Shown here one piece after another: positions 1 through 8,834 of a stretch of 64,000 nt of DNA. Source of the stretch: Mariniflexile fucanivorans (GTDB lineage Bacteria > Bacteroidota > Bacteroidia > Flavobacteriales > Flavobacteriaceae); the NCBI RefSeq assembly GCF_004341235.1, contig NZ_SLUP01000001.1, positions 248,001 to 312,000 of the forward strand. The letters run 5' to 3'. Position 1 is the stretch's first letter. Every line of letters begins with the position of its first letter. Under the pieces are notes generated by a model. That model saw only the letters and a program-made list of their open reading frames with translations, made no database searches and was not told where the DNA came from. The translations under genes and the position numbers were made by a program.

Positions 1-3000
1 TAATCACTTTTTTAGGAGTTCTTCCCGCCAATTGCTCTTGGGTTTTTTCGTTAGCCATCACCGCTTCTTCAATTTGTTTTGCATCAAAATCCATAGGTAA
101 TTCTAGCGTGAAACGCATTTTTCCGTTGAAAGAAATCGGGTAGTTTTTGCTGCTTTCTACTAAATGACTCGCATCAAAAATTGGGAAAGCTGCTGTTGAA
201 ATCGATTCGTTATGCCCTAATTGGCTCCATAATTCTTCAGCAATATGTGGTGCGTACGGCGATAATAAAACCAATAAAGGTTCTAAAATGTCTTTAGACG
301 TGCATTTTTGAGCCGTCAATTCATTTACCGCAATCATAAAAGTTGATACCGAAGTATTGAATGAGAAATTCTCGATATCTTCTTGCACTTTTTTAATGGT
401 TTTATGGAGGGTTTTTAAGGCCTCCCCTAACCCCTCCGAAGGAGGGGAAACGGCCCCACCTAACCTCCCCGAAGGGGAGGAACTCGTTACGTAAAAAGCT
501 CCGTTTTCTCCTTGGTGATATAACTTCCATAATTTTTTCAGAAAATTGTGAACACCTGTAATACCTGCGGTATTCCAAGGTTTGTATTGTTCTAAAGGCC
601 CTAAAAACATTTCGTATAAACGTAAACTATCGGCGCCATAATCAATACAAATTTGGTCTGGATTGACGACGTTGTATTTGGATTTGGACATTTTTTCGAC
701 TTCGCGTTTTACTTTGAATGTTCCATCATCTTCACTAATGAATTTTGCGTTAGAATAATATTCTCGCCAATTTTTGAATTGTTCAATATTTAATTCATCT
801 GAAGAGTTTACAAAAGAAACATCAACATGCGTTGGGTTTAACTGCATTGATATTTCTCCTCCCAAACTAATTTCAGAATCAGGAAAAATTTCATTTAAAG
901 TATTCAAGAAAAAGTCTTTAGTCTTTTTAGTTTCTTCAGCATTACCTTCCTTAATTTTTTCATATTTAGATTTTGTTATGAAAAAATACGGCATCTTAGG
1001 ATCCAAAATATCAAAACCTTTGTCAGGGTTCGACATAACCATCCAAGAAAACCTATAAACAAAAGCACTAGTCCCCAAAATCATTCCTTGGTTAATCAAC
1101 TTTTTAGCATATTCGTCAACAGGTACCACACCTTTATCGAACAAGAATTTTTGCCAAAAACGAGAATACAATAAATGCCCTGTGGCGTGCTCGCTTCCGC
1201 CAATGTATAAATCGACATCTTTCCAATAATCCAAAGCTTCTTTGCTCGCAAATGCTTCGGTATTACCCGGATCCATGTAACGGTTAAAATACCACGAACT
1301 TCCTGCCCACCCTGGCATAGTGTTTAACTCTAAAGCCCCACCTAACCTCCCCGAAGGGGAGGAACTCTCAAACGCTTCTTTTGATACTATCTTAGCATCA
1401 TCACCATACTGCAACCAATGCCATTCTTTGGCGTTTCCTAATGGTGGTTCACCCGTTTCTGTTGGTAAATATTTTTCAACTTCAGGCAATTCTATAGGCA
1501 GAAATTTTTTATCTATCATCTGCGGCATACCAGTCTCATCATAATACACTGGGAATGGCTCGCCCCAATAACGTTGGCGACTAAAAACTGCATCGCGCAA
1601 ACGGTAATTGGTTTTTCCTTCGCCTTGACCTAGTTTTTCTAGTTCTTGAATGGCTTTTTTTGTGGCTTCTTTATAATCTAAACCATTTAAAAAATCCGAA
1701 TTTTTCAAAACAAAACCAGCCTTTTCAGTAAAAGCCTCAGTTTCTATAAGGTTTAAAGAGTCCTCAGTTCCCCCTTTGGGGGTTAAGGGGCTAAAAATAT
1801 TTGGAATTGGGATGTTGAAATGTTTTGCAAAATCATAATCACGTTGGTCGCCACATGGCACGGACATCACCGCCCCTGTTCCGTAACCTGCCAAAACGTA
1901 ATCGCCAATCCAAACCGGAATGGGTTGTTTTGTGAACGGATGCTCTGCATAGGCACCTGTAAATGCACCCGAAATGGTTTTTACATCGGCCATTCTATCG
2001 CGTTCGCTACGTTTTGCAGTTGCCAGAATGTAGGCTTCAACGTCTCCTTTTTGTGCTGGGGTTGTTATTTGTGATACTAGTTCGTGTTCTGGAGCAAGCG
2101 TCATAAATGATACACCGAAAATCGTGTCCGGACGTGTTGTGAAGACTTTGATCCCCCTAACCCCCGAAGGGGGAATTTGCTCACTCTTACGAGAATCACT
2201 CTTATGGCATTCTCTGTGTGCTAATTCATTTTGAATTTTTTCTAAAACATTTTCTATGTTTCCTAAAACTTCTTCATTTGTAAAACGAACGACTTTATAA
2301 TAATCATTTTCTAAAATCTCCGTACGTTTTGCATCTTCTTCAAGCTGAGATTCATGAATTTTACCATCAACTTCTACAATTAATTTTTTAGAAAGACACA
2401 CAAAATCAACAATAAAATCACCGATTAAATGCTGTTGTCTAAATTTGGAATCCAAATTTTTATTTCTAAGTTGTTCCCAAAGTGCCGCCTCTGCTAGAGT
2501 AGGTTTGGCACGCATATCTCTTGCACGTTCAAGCAACAAATGAGAATTATTCCCACCCGTCATATAACCCGCACGATTCTGCGAACCTGCTTTCTCTTCC
2601 CCTCCGGGGAAGGATAGGATGGGGAATACTACACTTGCTCCAACCGATTTTCCAATCCAGTTACGCTGACTTTCTTTTAAAGAATCGGTCCAATCTATTT
2701 TATCTAAGCCTTGAAGTAAACGTTCTGCATATGCAGAAATGCGCATACTCCATTGGGTCATTTTTTTTCGGATAACCGGATGCCCTCCACGTTCGGAAAC
2801 ACCATTTACTATTTCATCGTTCGCTAAAACCGTTCCTAATGCAGGACACCAGTTCACTTCAGTTTCAGCTAAATAGGTTAATCTGTATTGTAATAATATT
2901 TGTTGTTGTTTTTTGGAATCAAAAGCATTCCAATCTTCCGCAGAAAATGACATGATATCAGCATCGCAAACCGCATTTACTTTTGAATTTCCTTCCGAGG

Positions 3001-3493
3001 CAAACAGTTTTTCTAAAGTAGAAATGTCTTCAGCTTTATTGGAGTCGTTATTATACCACGAATTGAATAGTTGAATGAAAATCCACTGCGTCCATTTGTA
3101 ATAACTGGGGTCGGACGTTCTAACTTCACGAGACCAATCGAACGAAAAACCTATTTGGTCTAATTGCCGTCTATAGGTTTTTATATTTTCAGCAGTCGTT
3201 ACCGCAGGATGTTGACCTGTTTGAATGGCATATTGTTCAGCCGGCAACCCGAAAGAATCATACCCTTGTGGATGCAACACATTAAAACCTTGATGGCGTT
3301 TGTAACGCGCATAAATATCAGAAGCGATATAACCCAACGGATGCCCAACATGTAAGCCCGCACCACTGGGGTACGGAAACATATCCAATACATAAAATTT
3401 AGGTTTTTCTGATTTATTTTCAGCTTTAAACGTTTGGTTTTTTGCCCAATAGTCTTGCCACTTTTTTTCGATTTTATTGAAATCGTACGTCAT
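1..3493 (-). CDS. leuS: Leucyl-tRNA synthetase with in-frame palindromic and DUF559 insertions (partial, 3' end outside window)
   Basis: Class I aminoacyl-tRNA synthetase that charges tRNA-Leu in the cytoplasm. The start is the ATG at 3493-3491 (MTYDFNKIEKKW), and the frame stays open for 1164 codons to the left edge. The HIGH-type motif HVGH lies near residue 50, the CP1 editing motif TTRPDT at about 452-457, and KMSKS at about 934-938. The protein is longer than I expect for a Bacteroidota LeuRS (roughly 900-1000 residues). The excess is partly a block at about 291-447 containing a DUF559 domain, plus short inserts near 568-578, 710-720 and 1004-1025. All are encoded by GC-rich palindromes, and I translated each codon by codon and found it in frame with no stop. 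Catalytic motifs look intact, so I read this as a functional gene rather than a pseudogene. Confidence 0.95.
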   Translation of the reverse strand, partial: MTYDFNKIEKKWQDYWAKNQTFKAENKSEKPKFYVLDMFPYPSGAGLHVGHPLGYIASDIYARYKRHQGFNVLHPQGYDSFGLPAEQYAIQTGQHPAVTTAENIKTYRRQLDQIGFSFDWSREVRTSDPSYYKWTQWIFIQLFNSWYNNDSNKAEDISTLEKLFASEGNSKVNAVCDADIMSFSAEDWNAFDSKKQQQILLQYRLTYLAETEVNWCPALGTVLANDEIVNGVSERGGHPVIRKKMTQWSMRISAYAERLLQGLDKIDWTDSLKESQRNWIGKSVGASVVFPILSFPGGEEKAGSQNRAGYMTGGNNSHLLLERARDMRAKPTLAEAALWEQLRNKNLDSKFRQQHLIGDFIVDFVCLSKKLIVEVDGKIHESQLEEDAKRTEILENDYYKVVRFTNEEVLGNIENVLEKIQNELAHRECHKSDSRKSEQIPPSGVRGIKVFTTRPDTIFGVSFMTLAPEHELVSQITTPAQKGDVEAYILATAKRSERDRMADVKTISGAFTGAYAEHPFTKQPIPVWIGDYVLAGYGTGAVMSVPCGDQRDYDFAKHFNIPIPNIFSPLTPKGGTEDSLNLIETEAFTEKAGFVLKNSDFLNGLDYKEATKKAIQELEKLGQGEGKTNYRLRDAVFSRQRYWGEPFPVYYDETGMPQMIDKKFLPIELPEVEKYLPTETGEPPLGNAKEWHWLQYGDDAKIVSKEAFESSSPSGRLGGALELNTMPGWAGSSWYFNRYMDPGNTEAFASKEALDYWKDVDLYIGGSEHATGHLLYSRFWQKFLFDKGVVPVDEYAKKLINQGMILGTSAFVYRFSWMVMSNPDKGFDILDPKMPYFFITKSKYEKIKEGNAEETKKTKDFFLNTLNEIFPDSEISLGGEISMQLNPTHVDVSFVNSSDELNIEQFKNWREYYSNAKFISEDDGTFKVKREVEKMSKSKYNVVNPDQICIDYGADSLRLYEMFLGPLEQYKPWNTAGITGVHNFLKKLWKLYHQGENGAFYVTSSSPSGRLGGAVSPPSEGLGEALKTLHKTIKKVQEDIENFSFNTSVSTFMIAVNELTAQKCTSKDILEPLLVLLSPYAPHIAEELWSQLGHNESISTAAFPIFDASHLVESSKNYPISFNGKMRFTLELPMDFDAKQIEEAVMANEKTQEQLAGRTPKKVI
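421..485 (-). repeat. Double GC-rich palindromic insert inside leuS
   Basis: Two adjacent palindromes, CCTCCCCGAAGGGGAGG-like and CCCCTCCGAAGGAGGGG-like, each followed by a CCCCACCTAA or CCCCTAA tail. They are read in frame in leuS as SSSPSGRLGGA followed by VSPPSEGLGEA (residues about 1004-1025). The first unit is the same sequence as the insert at 1335-1367. Confidence 0.9.
1335..1367 (-). repeat. GC-rich palindromic insert inside leuS
   Basis: This copy matches the first unit of 421-485 almost base for base (core CCTCCCCGAAGGGGAGG plus GCCCCACCTAA). It is translated in the same leuS frame as ESSSPSGRLGGA (residues about 709-720), just before the conserved LNTMPGWAGSSWY segment. Confidence 0.9.
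1761..1792 (-). repeat. GC-rich palindromic insert inside leuS
   Basis: A variant palindrome (CCCCCTTTGGGGG plus TTAAGGGG) read in the leuS frame as SPLTPKGGTEDS (residues about 568-579). It follows FNIPIPN, a conserved position in LeuRS where a short loop is usual. Confidence 0.85.
2152..2626 (-). mobile_element. Putative palindrome-bounded DUF559 element inserted in leuS CP1 domain
   Basis: Palindromes at 2596-2626 (CTTCCCCTCCGGGGAAG type) and 2152-2175 (CCCCCGAAGGGGG plus CCCCTAA) bound a segment encoding a DUF559 domain, all in frame with leuS (residues about 291-447). The domain shows the family signature: R-x-x-PTLAEAALWEQLR (about 328-343), KFRQQHLIGDFIVDF (350-364), EVDGKIH (374-380) and VVRFTNEEVL near 405. 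D363 and E374-x-D376 fit the active-site spacing of PD-(D/E)XK/Vsr-like nucleases. The insert sits between the NWIGKSVGA strand and the VFTTRPDT editing motif, where ordinary LeuRS has only a short linker. No intein splicing motifs are seen. That it is mobile is inference. Confidence 0.75.
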
Positions 3494-3514
3494 CCTTTTT
3501 ATTATAAATATTAA

Positions 3515-3600
3515 CGTCATTGCGAAAGAGGCACGACTGTGGCCATCATTTAATATGAAACTATAATTAAACAGATTCCCACGCTTCGCTCGGAATGACG
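3515..3600. repeat. Interspersed GTCATTGCGA-type repeat with inverted ends
   Basis: The ends are CGTCATT and AATGACG in inverted orientation about 80 bp apart, with the internal motif GCGAAAGAGGCACGAC and a CCCACGCTTCGCTCGGAATGAC arm. It is related to the repeats at 26675, 26861, 38880 and 45720. It lies between leuS and the divergent DMT transporter gene. Confidence 0.65.
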
Positions 3601-3729
3601 AATTTGAAAGCGCAAATTTAAGGTTTAAATAGAAATATAGACAGTTAATCCACAAAAAATGAATTTCTAAAACCGATTATAAAATATTAGCCTATTTTTG
3701 AGTAAGCAATTAAAAACACACTCAAATTC

Positions 3730-4647
3730 TTGATTAAATCCAATTACAAAGCCCATCTTGCCTTATTTAGTGCTAATTTAATTTATAGCATCAATCATTT
3801 TGTAGCCAAAGGGATTATGCCCGAAAAAATAAATGCAACACCGCTCGTTTTTTTTAGAGTTTTAGGAGCAGGAATTCTGTTTTGGTGCGTTAAATTTTTT
3901 ATTAAAGAAAAGGTTGAAAAAAAAGATTTTTTCAGACTTATACTTTGTGGTTTGTTGGGAGCTTCATGCAATCAACTTACTTTTTTTCATGGTTTAAGCT
4001 TAACATCTCCCATAGACACATCGATTATTATGACTTCGGCTCCTGCCGTTGTTTTTGTATTTAGCGCCATTATTTTAAAAGAAAAAATTACCAATTATAA
4101 ACTATTAGGCCTTAGTATTGGTGCCATTGGAGCTATAAGCTTAATCTGGTACGGGCAAGTTACGCATGGAAACAGTTCATTTATTGGGAATCTATTGGTT
4201 TTTCTTAATGTTTGCTTCTTTTCGTTGTATCAAGTGGTCGTAAAACCTTTAATGAACAAATATCATTTTATAACCATCATCAGTTGGGTGTTTTTATTCG
4301 GGTTACTGTTTATAATTCCATTTGGACTAAAAGATGTTATTTACAACACGAATTACGAAGCTTTTAATTTAAACACATACCTCGTTATTGGCTTTGTTAT
4401 TGTATTTACCACATTTTTTACATTTCTTTTCAATATCTATGCGCTTAAACAGGTTTCTCCATCGGTTGCTGGTAGTTATACCTATACACAACCTGCCATA
4501 AGTTTTATTATTGTTATATTACTAACGTTACTATTCAACAATAAAACATACAGTGCAGACATCAATATTTTTAAAATAATTAGCTGTTTTATGGTTATTG
4601 TTGGTGTTTACTTAATTAGCAAAAAACCTAAAACTGCTATAACCTAA
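3730..4647 (+). CDS. EamA/DMT-family inner-membrane transporter
   Basis: A 305-residue hydrophobic protein with about ten predicted membrane segments arranged as two EamA-like halves (residues about 5-145 and 150-300), the layout of drug/metabolite transporters. Typical features are the PVVFVFSAIILKE-like end of helix 4 in the first half and the SYTYTQPAISFIIVI stretch in the second. The substrate cannot be read from sequence. The start taken is TTG at 3730, because the next Met falls inside the first hairpin. The gene is transcribed alone, divergently from leuS. Confidence 0.8.
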   Translation: MIKSNYKAHLALFSANLIYSINHFVAKGIMPEKINATPLVFFRVLGAGILFWCVKFFIKEKVEKKDFFRLILCGLLGASCNQLTFFHGLSLTSPIDTSIIMTSAPAVVFVFSAIILKEKITNYKLLGLSIGAIGAISLIWYGQVTHGNSSFIGNLLVFLNVCFFSLYQVVVKPLMNKYHFITIISWVFLFGLLFIIPFGLKDVIYNTNYEAFNLNTYLVIGFVIVFTTFFTFLFNIYALKQVSPSVAGSYTYTQPAISFIIVILLTLLFNNKTYSADINIFKIISCFMVIVGVYLISKKPKTAIT

Positions 4648-4703
4648 ACATTTAAAATATTAAGTCTTGCAACAACATTTTCGATATTATTTAGTTTAAT
4701 AAA

Positions 4704-4732
4704 TTGAGATTGATTATACTTTAGTATTTTTG
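4704..4732 (+). promoter_or_regulatory. Bacteroidota-type promoter for ftsX
   Basis: TTG (4704-4706) and TATTTTTG (4725-4732) separated by 18 bp match the TTTG / TAnnTTTG consensus of the Bacteroidota primary sigma factor. The ftsX ATG is 21 bp downstream. Confidence 0.55.
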
Positions 4733-4753
4733 CAGCATTAATCCACTATTTTT

Positions 4754-5632
4754 ATGAGTTCATCTTTTGAAAGAGATCAAAAACGCCGCCTAATTTCCTC
4801 ATACTTTTCGGTGGTTTTGAGTATTGCATTGGTTTTATTTTTGTTAGGTTTATTAGGTATGTTAGTTTTAAATGCCAAAAAAGTATCCGACCACTTTAAA
4901 GAACAAGTGGTGGTTACCATATATTTAAAAGAAACCGCCAAAGAAGTTGAGATTAAACAGCTCGAAAAAAGTTTGGCCATGGCAGATTACGTAAAATCGA
5001 TTGAATACGTTTCAAAAGAAAAAGCTGCCGAATTTTTAAAAGAAGAAAACGGTGAAGATTTTATGGATTTTGTGGGCTACAACCCGTTGCAAAACTCCAT
5101 TGACGTACACTTGAAAGCCGATTTTGTAACTTCTGAGCACCTTGAATTGATTTCGGAAGAAGCTACTTCAAAAACATTTGTTGACGAAGTAACATACGAT
5201 AACGACCTTGTAAACCTAATGAACGAAAACGTTAAAAAAATAACTTTTTGGGTGTTAGTAATCAGTGGCATCTTCACTTTAATAGCCGTTTTATTAATTA
5301 ATAGCTCCATTAGGTTAGCTGTTTATTCCAAAAGATTTACCATAAAAACCATGCAAATGGTGGGCGCTACTAAGCAGTTTATTCGTCGCCCATTTGTTTG
5401 GAAAAGCGTGCGTTTAGGCATTATTGGTGCGGTTATCGCTTTAATAGGCATGGCCATTGTACTGTATTACATTAACAAAACATTTCCAGAATTAGGCTTA
5501 ATGAATACCCCTATTTTGGTTGTATTACTTTTTGCCGTCATATTTGCATTAGGCATTATTATAACCTGGATAAGTACCCATATTGCCACCCAACGTTTCT
5601 TGAATTTAAAAACCGATGCTTTGTATTATTAG
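4754..5632 (+). CDS. ftsX: Cell-division protein FtsX
   Basis: A 292-residue permease-like subunit of the FtsEX complex, which couples ATP hydrolysis by FtsE to activation of septal peptidoglycan hydrolases. It has the FtsX topology: an N-terminal helix (about 15-38), an extracytoplasmic domain (about 45-170), then three C-terminal helices in an FtsX-fold. The segment VKSIEYVSKEKAAEFLKEE is the usual start of the periplasmic lobe. The ftsE partner is not adjacent, which is common in this group. DUF3098 follows after about 100 bp. Confidence 0.93.
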   Translation: MSSSFERDQKRRLISSYFSVVLSIALVLFLLGLLGMLVLNAKKVSDHFKEQVVVTIYLKETAKEVEIKQLEKSLAMADYVKSIEYVSKEKAAEFLKEENGEDFMDFVGYNPLQNSIDVHLKADFVTSEHLELISEEATSKTFVDEVTYDNDLVNLMNENVKKITFWVLVISGIFTLIAVLLINSSIRLAVYSKRFTIKTMQMVGATKQFIRRPFVWKSVRLGIIGAVIALIGMAIVLYYINKTFPELGLMNTPILVVLLFAVIFALGIIITWISTHIATQRFLNLKTDALYY

Positions 5633-5728
5633 GCATTGGGTTTTGAAATTATAAATTACAGTTCCATTAACACTATTGTTTTAAATAAATCTGTTATTTT
5701 GCACTAAATTATTCTACAGAAGTAAATC

Positions 5729-5983
5729 ATGGGAGAACAAAAACAAAAAGAAGCCAATAAAGCTGTTTTCATATTCGGAAAGAAAAACTATAAATTCATG
5801 TTTATAGGTTTAGCTTTCATTGCCCTAGGTTTTATTTTAATGTCTGGTGGTGGAACTGACGACCCAAATGTTTTCAACGAAGAAATATTTAGCTGGAGAC
5901 GTATTCGTTTGGCGCCCATGCTAGTGCTTTTAGGTTTCGGTATTGAAATTTATGCTATCTTATTAAATCCGGTCAAAAAGTAA
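5729..5983 (+). CDS. DUF3098 small membrane protein
   Basis: An 84-residue protein with two membrane segments (about 22-40 and 62-80), the second after a WRRIRLAP stretch. The length, the FGKKNYKFMFIGLAFI start and the position between ftsX and uppP match the Bacteroidota DUF3098 family. The function is unknown. The constant neighbourhood suggests a cell-envelope or division role, but this is inference. Confidence 0.85.
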   Translation: MGEQKQKEANKAVFIFGKKNYKFMFIGLAFIALGFILMSGGGTDDPNVFNEEIFSWRRIRLAPMLVLLGFGIEIYAILLNPVKK

Positions 5984-5990
5984 TCGGTGT

Positions 5991-6013
5991 CATTCCCAGT
6001 TAGGCTGGAAATA
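5991..6013. repeat. Short hairpin of the GTCATTCCCAG type between convergent genes
   Basis: TTCCCAG and CTGGAAA form a short stem between the convergent DUF3098 and glycerate kinase genes. The sequence resembles the common GTCATTCCC...GGGAAT intergenic repeat and may act as a shared terminator. Confidence 0.4.
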
Positions 6014-6022
6014 CAAAAGATT

Positions 6023-7147
6023 TCACAATAAACTTTTAGCAAATTCTTTGGCCATTTCTTTAACATAGTGGAGTCCATTTTGCATGGCCTCCTCCAAGTT
6101 TTTAGAATGATTTATAACAGCATCGGCGTAATTAATTCCGAATTTTTCAATATCGCTTTCCTCTAAATCTATAATGCCACAAAACGCCGCTACCTTTAAT
6201 TGTTTCGCTTTCGCGGAAGTCATCACACCCTGAATAGTTTTTCCCGAAAAGGTTTGTACATCCAATTTACCTTCACCCGTAATTATCCAATCAACCTTAT
6301 CAAGTTTAGAATCAAATAGAGCCAAATCTTTAACAAGCTGAATCCCTGGCTTTAAAACACCATTTAAAAATACTTTTGAAGCTATTCCCATGCCACCAGC
6401 AGCACCGCCACCTTTTATAGATTGCACATCTATTTTATAAACCGCTTCGATGATTTTTGCAAAATCCTGAAGCCCTTGGTCCAGTAATTTTACATCCGCT
6501 TCCCTAGCGCCTTTTTGCGGTGCGTAAACGTATGCTGCTCCATTTTTTCCGAACAAAGGATTGGTAACATCGCAGGCTATGTCGAAAGACACCTCATTTA
6601 ATTTTCGATAAATCTCACTTACATCAATTGAAACAATTCGAGATAAATTAGCGCCAATTGGTGTTATAACTTTATTGTTTTTATCTAAAAAACGATATCC
6701 TAAGGCAGTTGCCATACCAATACCGCAATCATTAGTGGCACTTCCTCCAATGCCTAACATAATTTTTGTAGCTCCTTTTTCAATCGCATCTTTGATCATT
6801 TCTCCCGTGCCAAATGTGGTGGCGTTTTTACAGTCTAACTTCTCCGGTTTAAGTAGTTTTATACCTGAAGCTTCAGCCATTTCTATAAACGCTATTTTTG
6901 AAGTTTCCGAATATAAATAATTTGCCTTTACAGGTTGAAAAAATGGATTGTTTACTATAATATCAACACGGCTTCCTTTTAGGTAATAATTCACAACTTC
7001 TATGGTACCATCTCCTCCATCGGCCAAAGGTAATTTTACAATTTCAGCGTCTGAAATTATAGATTTAATACCTTCTTCAACGGCATTGCAAAACTCCAAT
7101 GCTGTTAACGAATTTTTAAATTTATCGGGCGCAATTACAATTTTCAT
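6023..7147 (-). CDS. Glycerate kinase (GarK/GlxK type)
   Basis: A 374-residue kinase that phosphorylates glycerate using ATP. Family motifs are MKIVIAPDKFKNSL at the N-terminus, LPLADGGDGT (about 40-50), IGGSATNDCGIGMA (about 138-151) and KGGGAAGGMGI (about 245-255), with TGEGKLDVQTFSGKT near 290-304. The length is normal for the family. It lies on the opposite strand inside the otherwise conserved ftsX-DUF3098-uppP-truB run, so it is probably an insertion into an ancestral cluster. The phosphorylation position (2- or 3-phosphoglycerate) cannot be read from sequence. Confidence 0.92.
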   Translation of the reverse strand: MKIVIAPDKFKNSLTALEFCNAVEEGIKSIISDAEIVKLPLADGGDGTIEVVNYYLKGSRVDIIVNNPFFQPVKANYLYSETSKIAFIEMAEASGIKLLKPEKLDCKNATTFGTGEMIKDAIEKGATKIMLGIGGSATNDCGIGMATALGYRFLDKNNKVITPIGANLSRIVSIDVSEIYRKLNEVSFDIACDVTNPLFGKNGAAYVYAPQKGAREADVKLLDQGLQDFAKIIEAVYKIDVQSIKGGGAAGGMGIASKVFLNGVLKPGIQLVKDLALFDSKLDKVDWIITGEGKLDVQTFSGKTIQGVMTSAKAKQLKVAAFCGIIDLEESDIEKFGINYADAVINHSKNLEEAMQNGLHYVKEMAKEFAKSLL

Positions 7148-7268
7148 TGGTAAACTTAATTGATAAGAAATTAACTTTCTACTAAATTAATGATATTATG
7201 ATGGTTTATTCAACTAAACTTTAATCAATACAAATCATTTTAATTTACAATTTTAATACATTTGCCAA

Positions 7269-8081
7269 ATGAATTATATTGAAGCCATTATTTTAGCCGT
7301 CATAGAAGGCATTACAGAATACCTTCCTGTTTCATCTACTGGACACATGATTATTGCATCGTCGTTTATGAAGATAGCTTCAGACGATTTTACAAAATTA
7401 TTCACCATAGTTATTCAACTTGGAGCCATTCTATCTGTGGTAATCTTATACTGGAAACGTTTTTTTCAAAGTCTAGATTTTTATTTTAAATTACTAGTTG
7501 CTTTTATCCCTGCTGTTGTTTTAGGCTTACTTTTAAATGATGTTATTGACGAGTTGTTGGAAAGCCCTGTGGTTGTAGCCATCACTTTAATTTTAGGTGG
7601 ATTTATTTTATTAAAAGTAGACGATTGGTTTAAAGCTAACGAAGTTTACGACGAAGCACAACCAGAAGCTCACACCAAAATAAGTTATGCCACCGCCTTA
7701 AAAATTGGCTTTTTTCAATGCCTTGCCATGATTCCTGGAACTTCACGTAGTGGTGCCAGTATTGTTGGTGGTATGACACAAAAATTAAACAGAAAAACAG
7801 CTGCCGAATTTTCATTTTTTCTTGCTGTTCCAACCATGTTTGGTGCTACGGCAAAAAAACTATACGATTATTATAAAGCAGGTTTCGTATTGAGTAGCGA
7901 TCAAATAAATTACCTCATTATTGGTAATGTTTTAGCTTTTATTGTGGCATTAATAGCTATAAAATCGTTTATTGATTATTTAAGTAAAAAAGGATTTAAA
8001 ATATTTGGATACTATCGTATTATACTTGGTATGGCATTATTACTTATTCATTTTTTCATTTATGAATTAACTGTTGTTTAA
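7269..8081 (+). CDS. uppP: Undecaprenyl-diphosphatase UppP (BacA)
   Basis: A 270-residue integral membrane phosphatase that converts undecaprenyl pyrophosphate to the monophosphate, recycling the carrier lipid for peptidoglycan synthesis. Both catalytic motifs are present: [14 protein letters not shown] (residues about 14-27) and PGTSRSGAS (about 156-164). The stop codon overlaps the truB start by one base (TAATG), so the two genes are translationally coupled. A TACATTTG box ends only 4 bp before the ATG, so the message may be almost leaderless. Confidence 0.96.
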   Translation: MNYIEAIILAVIEGITEYLPVSSTGHMIIASSFMKIASDDFTKLFTIVIQLGAILSVVILYWKRFFQSLDFYFKLLVAFIPAVVLGLLLNDVIDELLESPVVVAITLILGGFILLKVDDWFKANEVYDEAQPEAHTKISYATALKIGFFQCLAMIPGTSRSGASIVGGMTQKLNRKTAAEFSFFLAVPTMFGATAKKLYDYYKAGFVLSSDQINYLIIGNVLAFIVALIAIKSFIDYLSKKGFKIFGYYRIILGMALLLIHFFIYELTVV

Positions 8082-8800
8082 TGCTAACAGTTGAAGATTA
8101 TCTTTCCGGTCAAGTTCTTTTAATAGATAAACCTTTGCATTGGACGTCGTTTCAAGTGGTAAACAAACTGCGTTGGGAAATACGTCAAGCCTTCAACATT
8201 AAAAAAATAAAGGTTGGTCATGCTGGCACTTTAGATCCATTGGCGACAGGATTATTAGTGCTTTGTACAGGGAAAATGACGAAACAAATTGACACGTTTC
8301 AAGCGCAAATAAAGGAATACACGGGCACTATTGTTTTAGGAAGTACCACACCTTCATTTGATTTGGAAACTGAAATTAATGAAACCTTTCCAACCGCACA
8401 TATTACTTCAGAATTAATACAAGAAACCACAAAACAATTCACCGGTGAGATTCAACAGTTTCCACCTGTATTTTCAGCCATAAAAAAAGATGGAAAACGC
8501 CTTTATGAATTTGCCCGAGCTGGTGAAGCCGTAGAAATTAAACCAAGAACGGTACATATTTCAGAATTTGAAATTACAAGCATTGATACTTCGACTGCGC
8601 TCAATACAGGATCAATACAAGTTCATTTTCGAGTAGTTTGTAGTAAAGGCACTTACATACGTTCTTTGGCTAACGATTTTGGGAAGGCTTTGCAATCGGG
8701 CGCACATCTTTCAGCATTAAAACGTACAAAAATTGGTGATTTTGATGTGAAAAATGCAGAATCAATTGAATCTTTCATTAAGAATCTTCCTTCGGAATAA
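8081..8800 (+). CDS. truB: tRNA pseudouridine(55) synthase TruB
   Basis: A 239-residue enzyme that isomerises U55 in the T-loop of tRNA. The catalytic motif GHAGTLDPLATGLL (about 47-60, Asp of TLDP) and the C-terminal GTYIRSLANDFG segment are intact. It lacks the longer C-terminal PUA domain of some homologues, as is usual in Bacteroidota. It overlaps uppP by one base. Confidence 0.95.
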   Translation: MLTVEDYLSGQVLLIDKPLHWTSFQVVNKLRWEIRQAFNIKKIKVGHAGTLDPLATGLLVLCTGKMTKQIDTFQAQIKEYTGTIVLGSTTPSFDLETEINETFPTAHITSELIQETTKQFTGEIQQFPPVFSAIKKDGKRLYEFARAGEAVEIKPRTVHISEFEITSIDTSTALNTGSIQVHFRVVCSKGTYIRSLANDFGKALQSGAHLSALKRTKIGDFDVKNAESIESFIKNLPSE

Positions 8801-8834
8801 TTATTGATATCATTTTCTTCTAACACCTAAGTAT

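Noticed and set aside
2152-2626. DUF559 segment as an intein or as a frameshift/pseudogene in leuS
   Set aside because: No N-terminal Cys/Ser splicing block or C-terminal HN motif is present, and the reading frame remains open across both junctions.
774-2775. Several + strand ORFs over leuS
   Set aside because: They are antisense to a continuous minus-strand leuS frame with full synthetase motifs; no family similarity.
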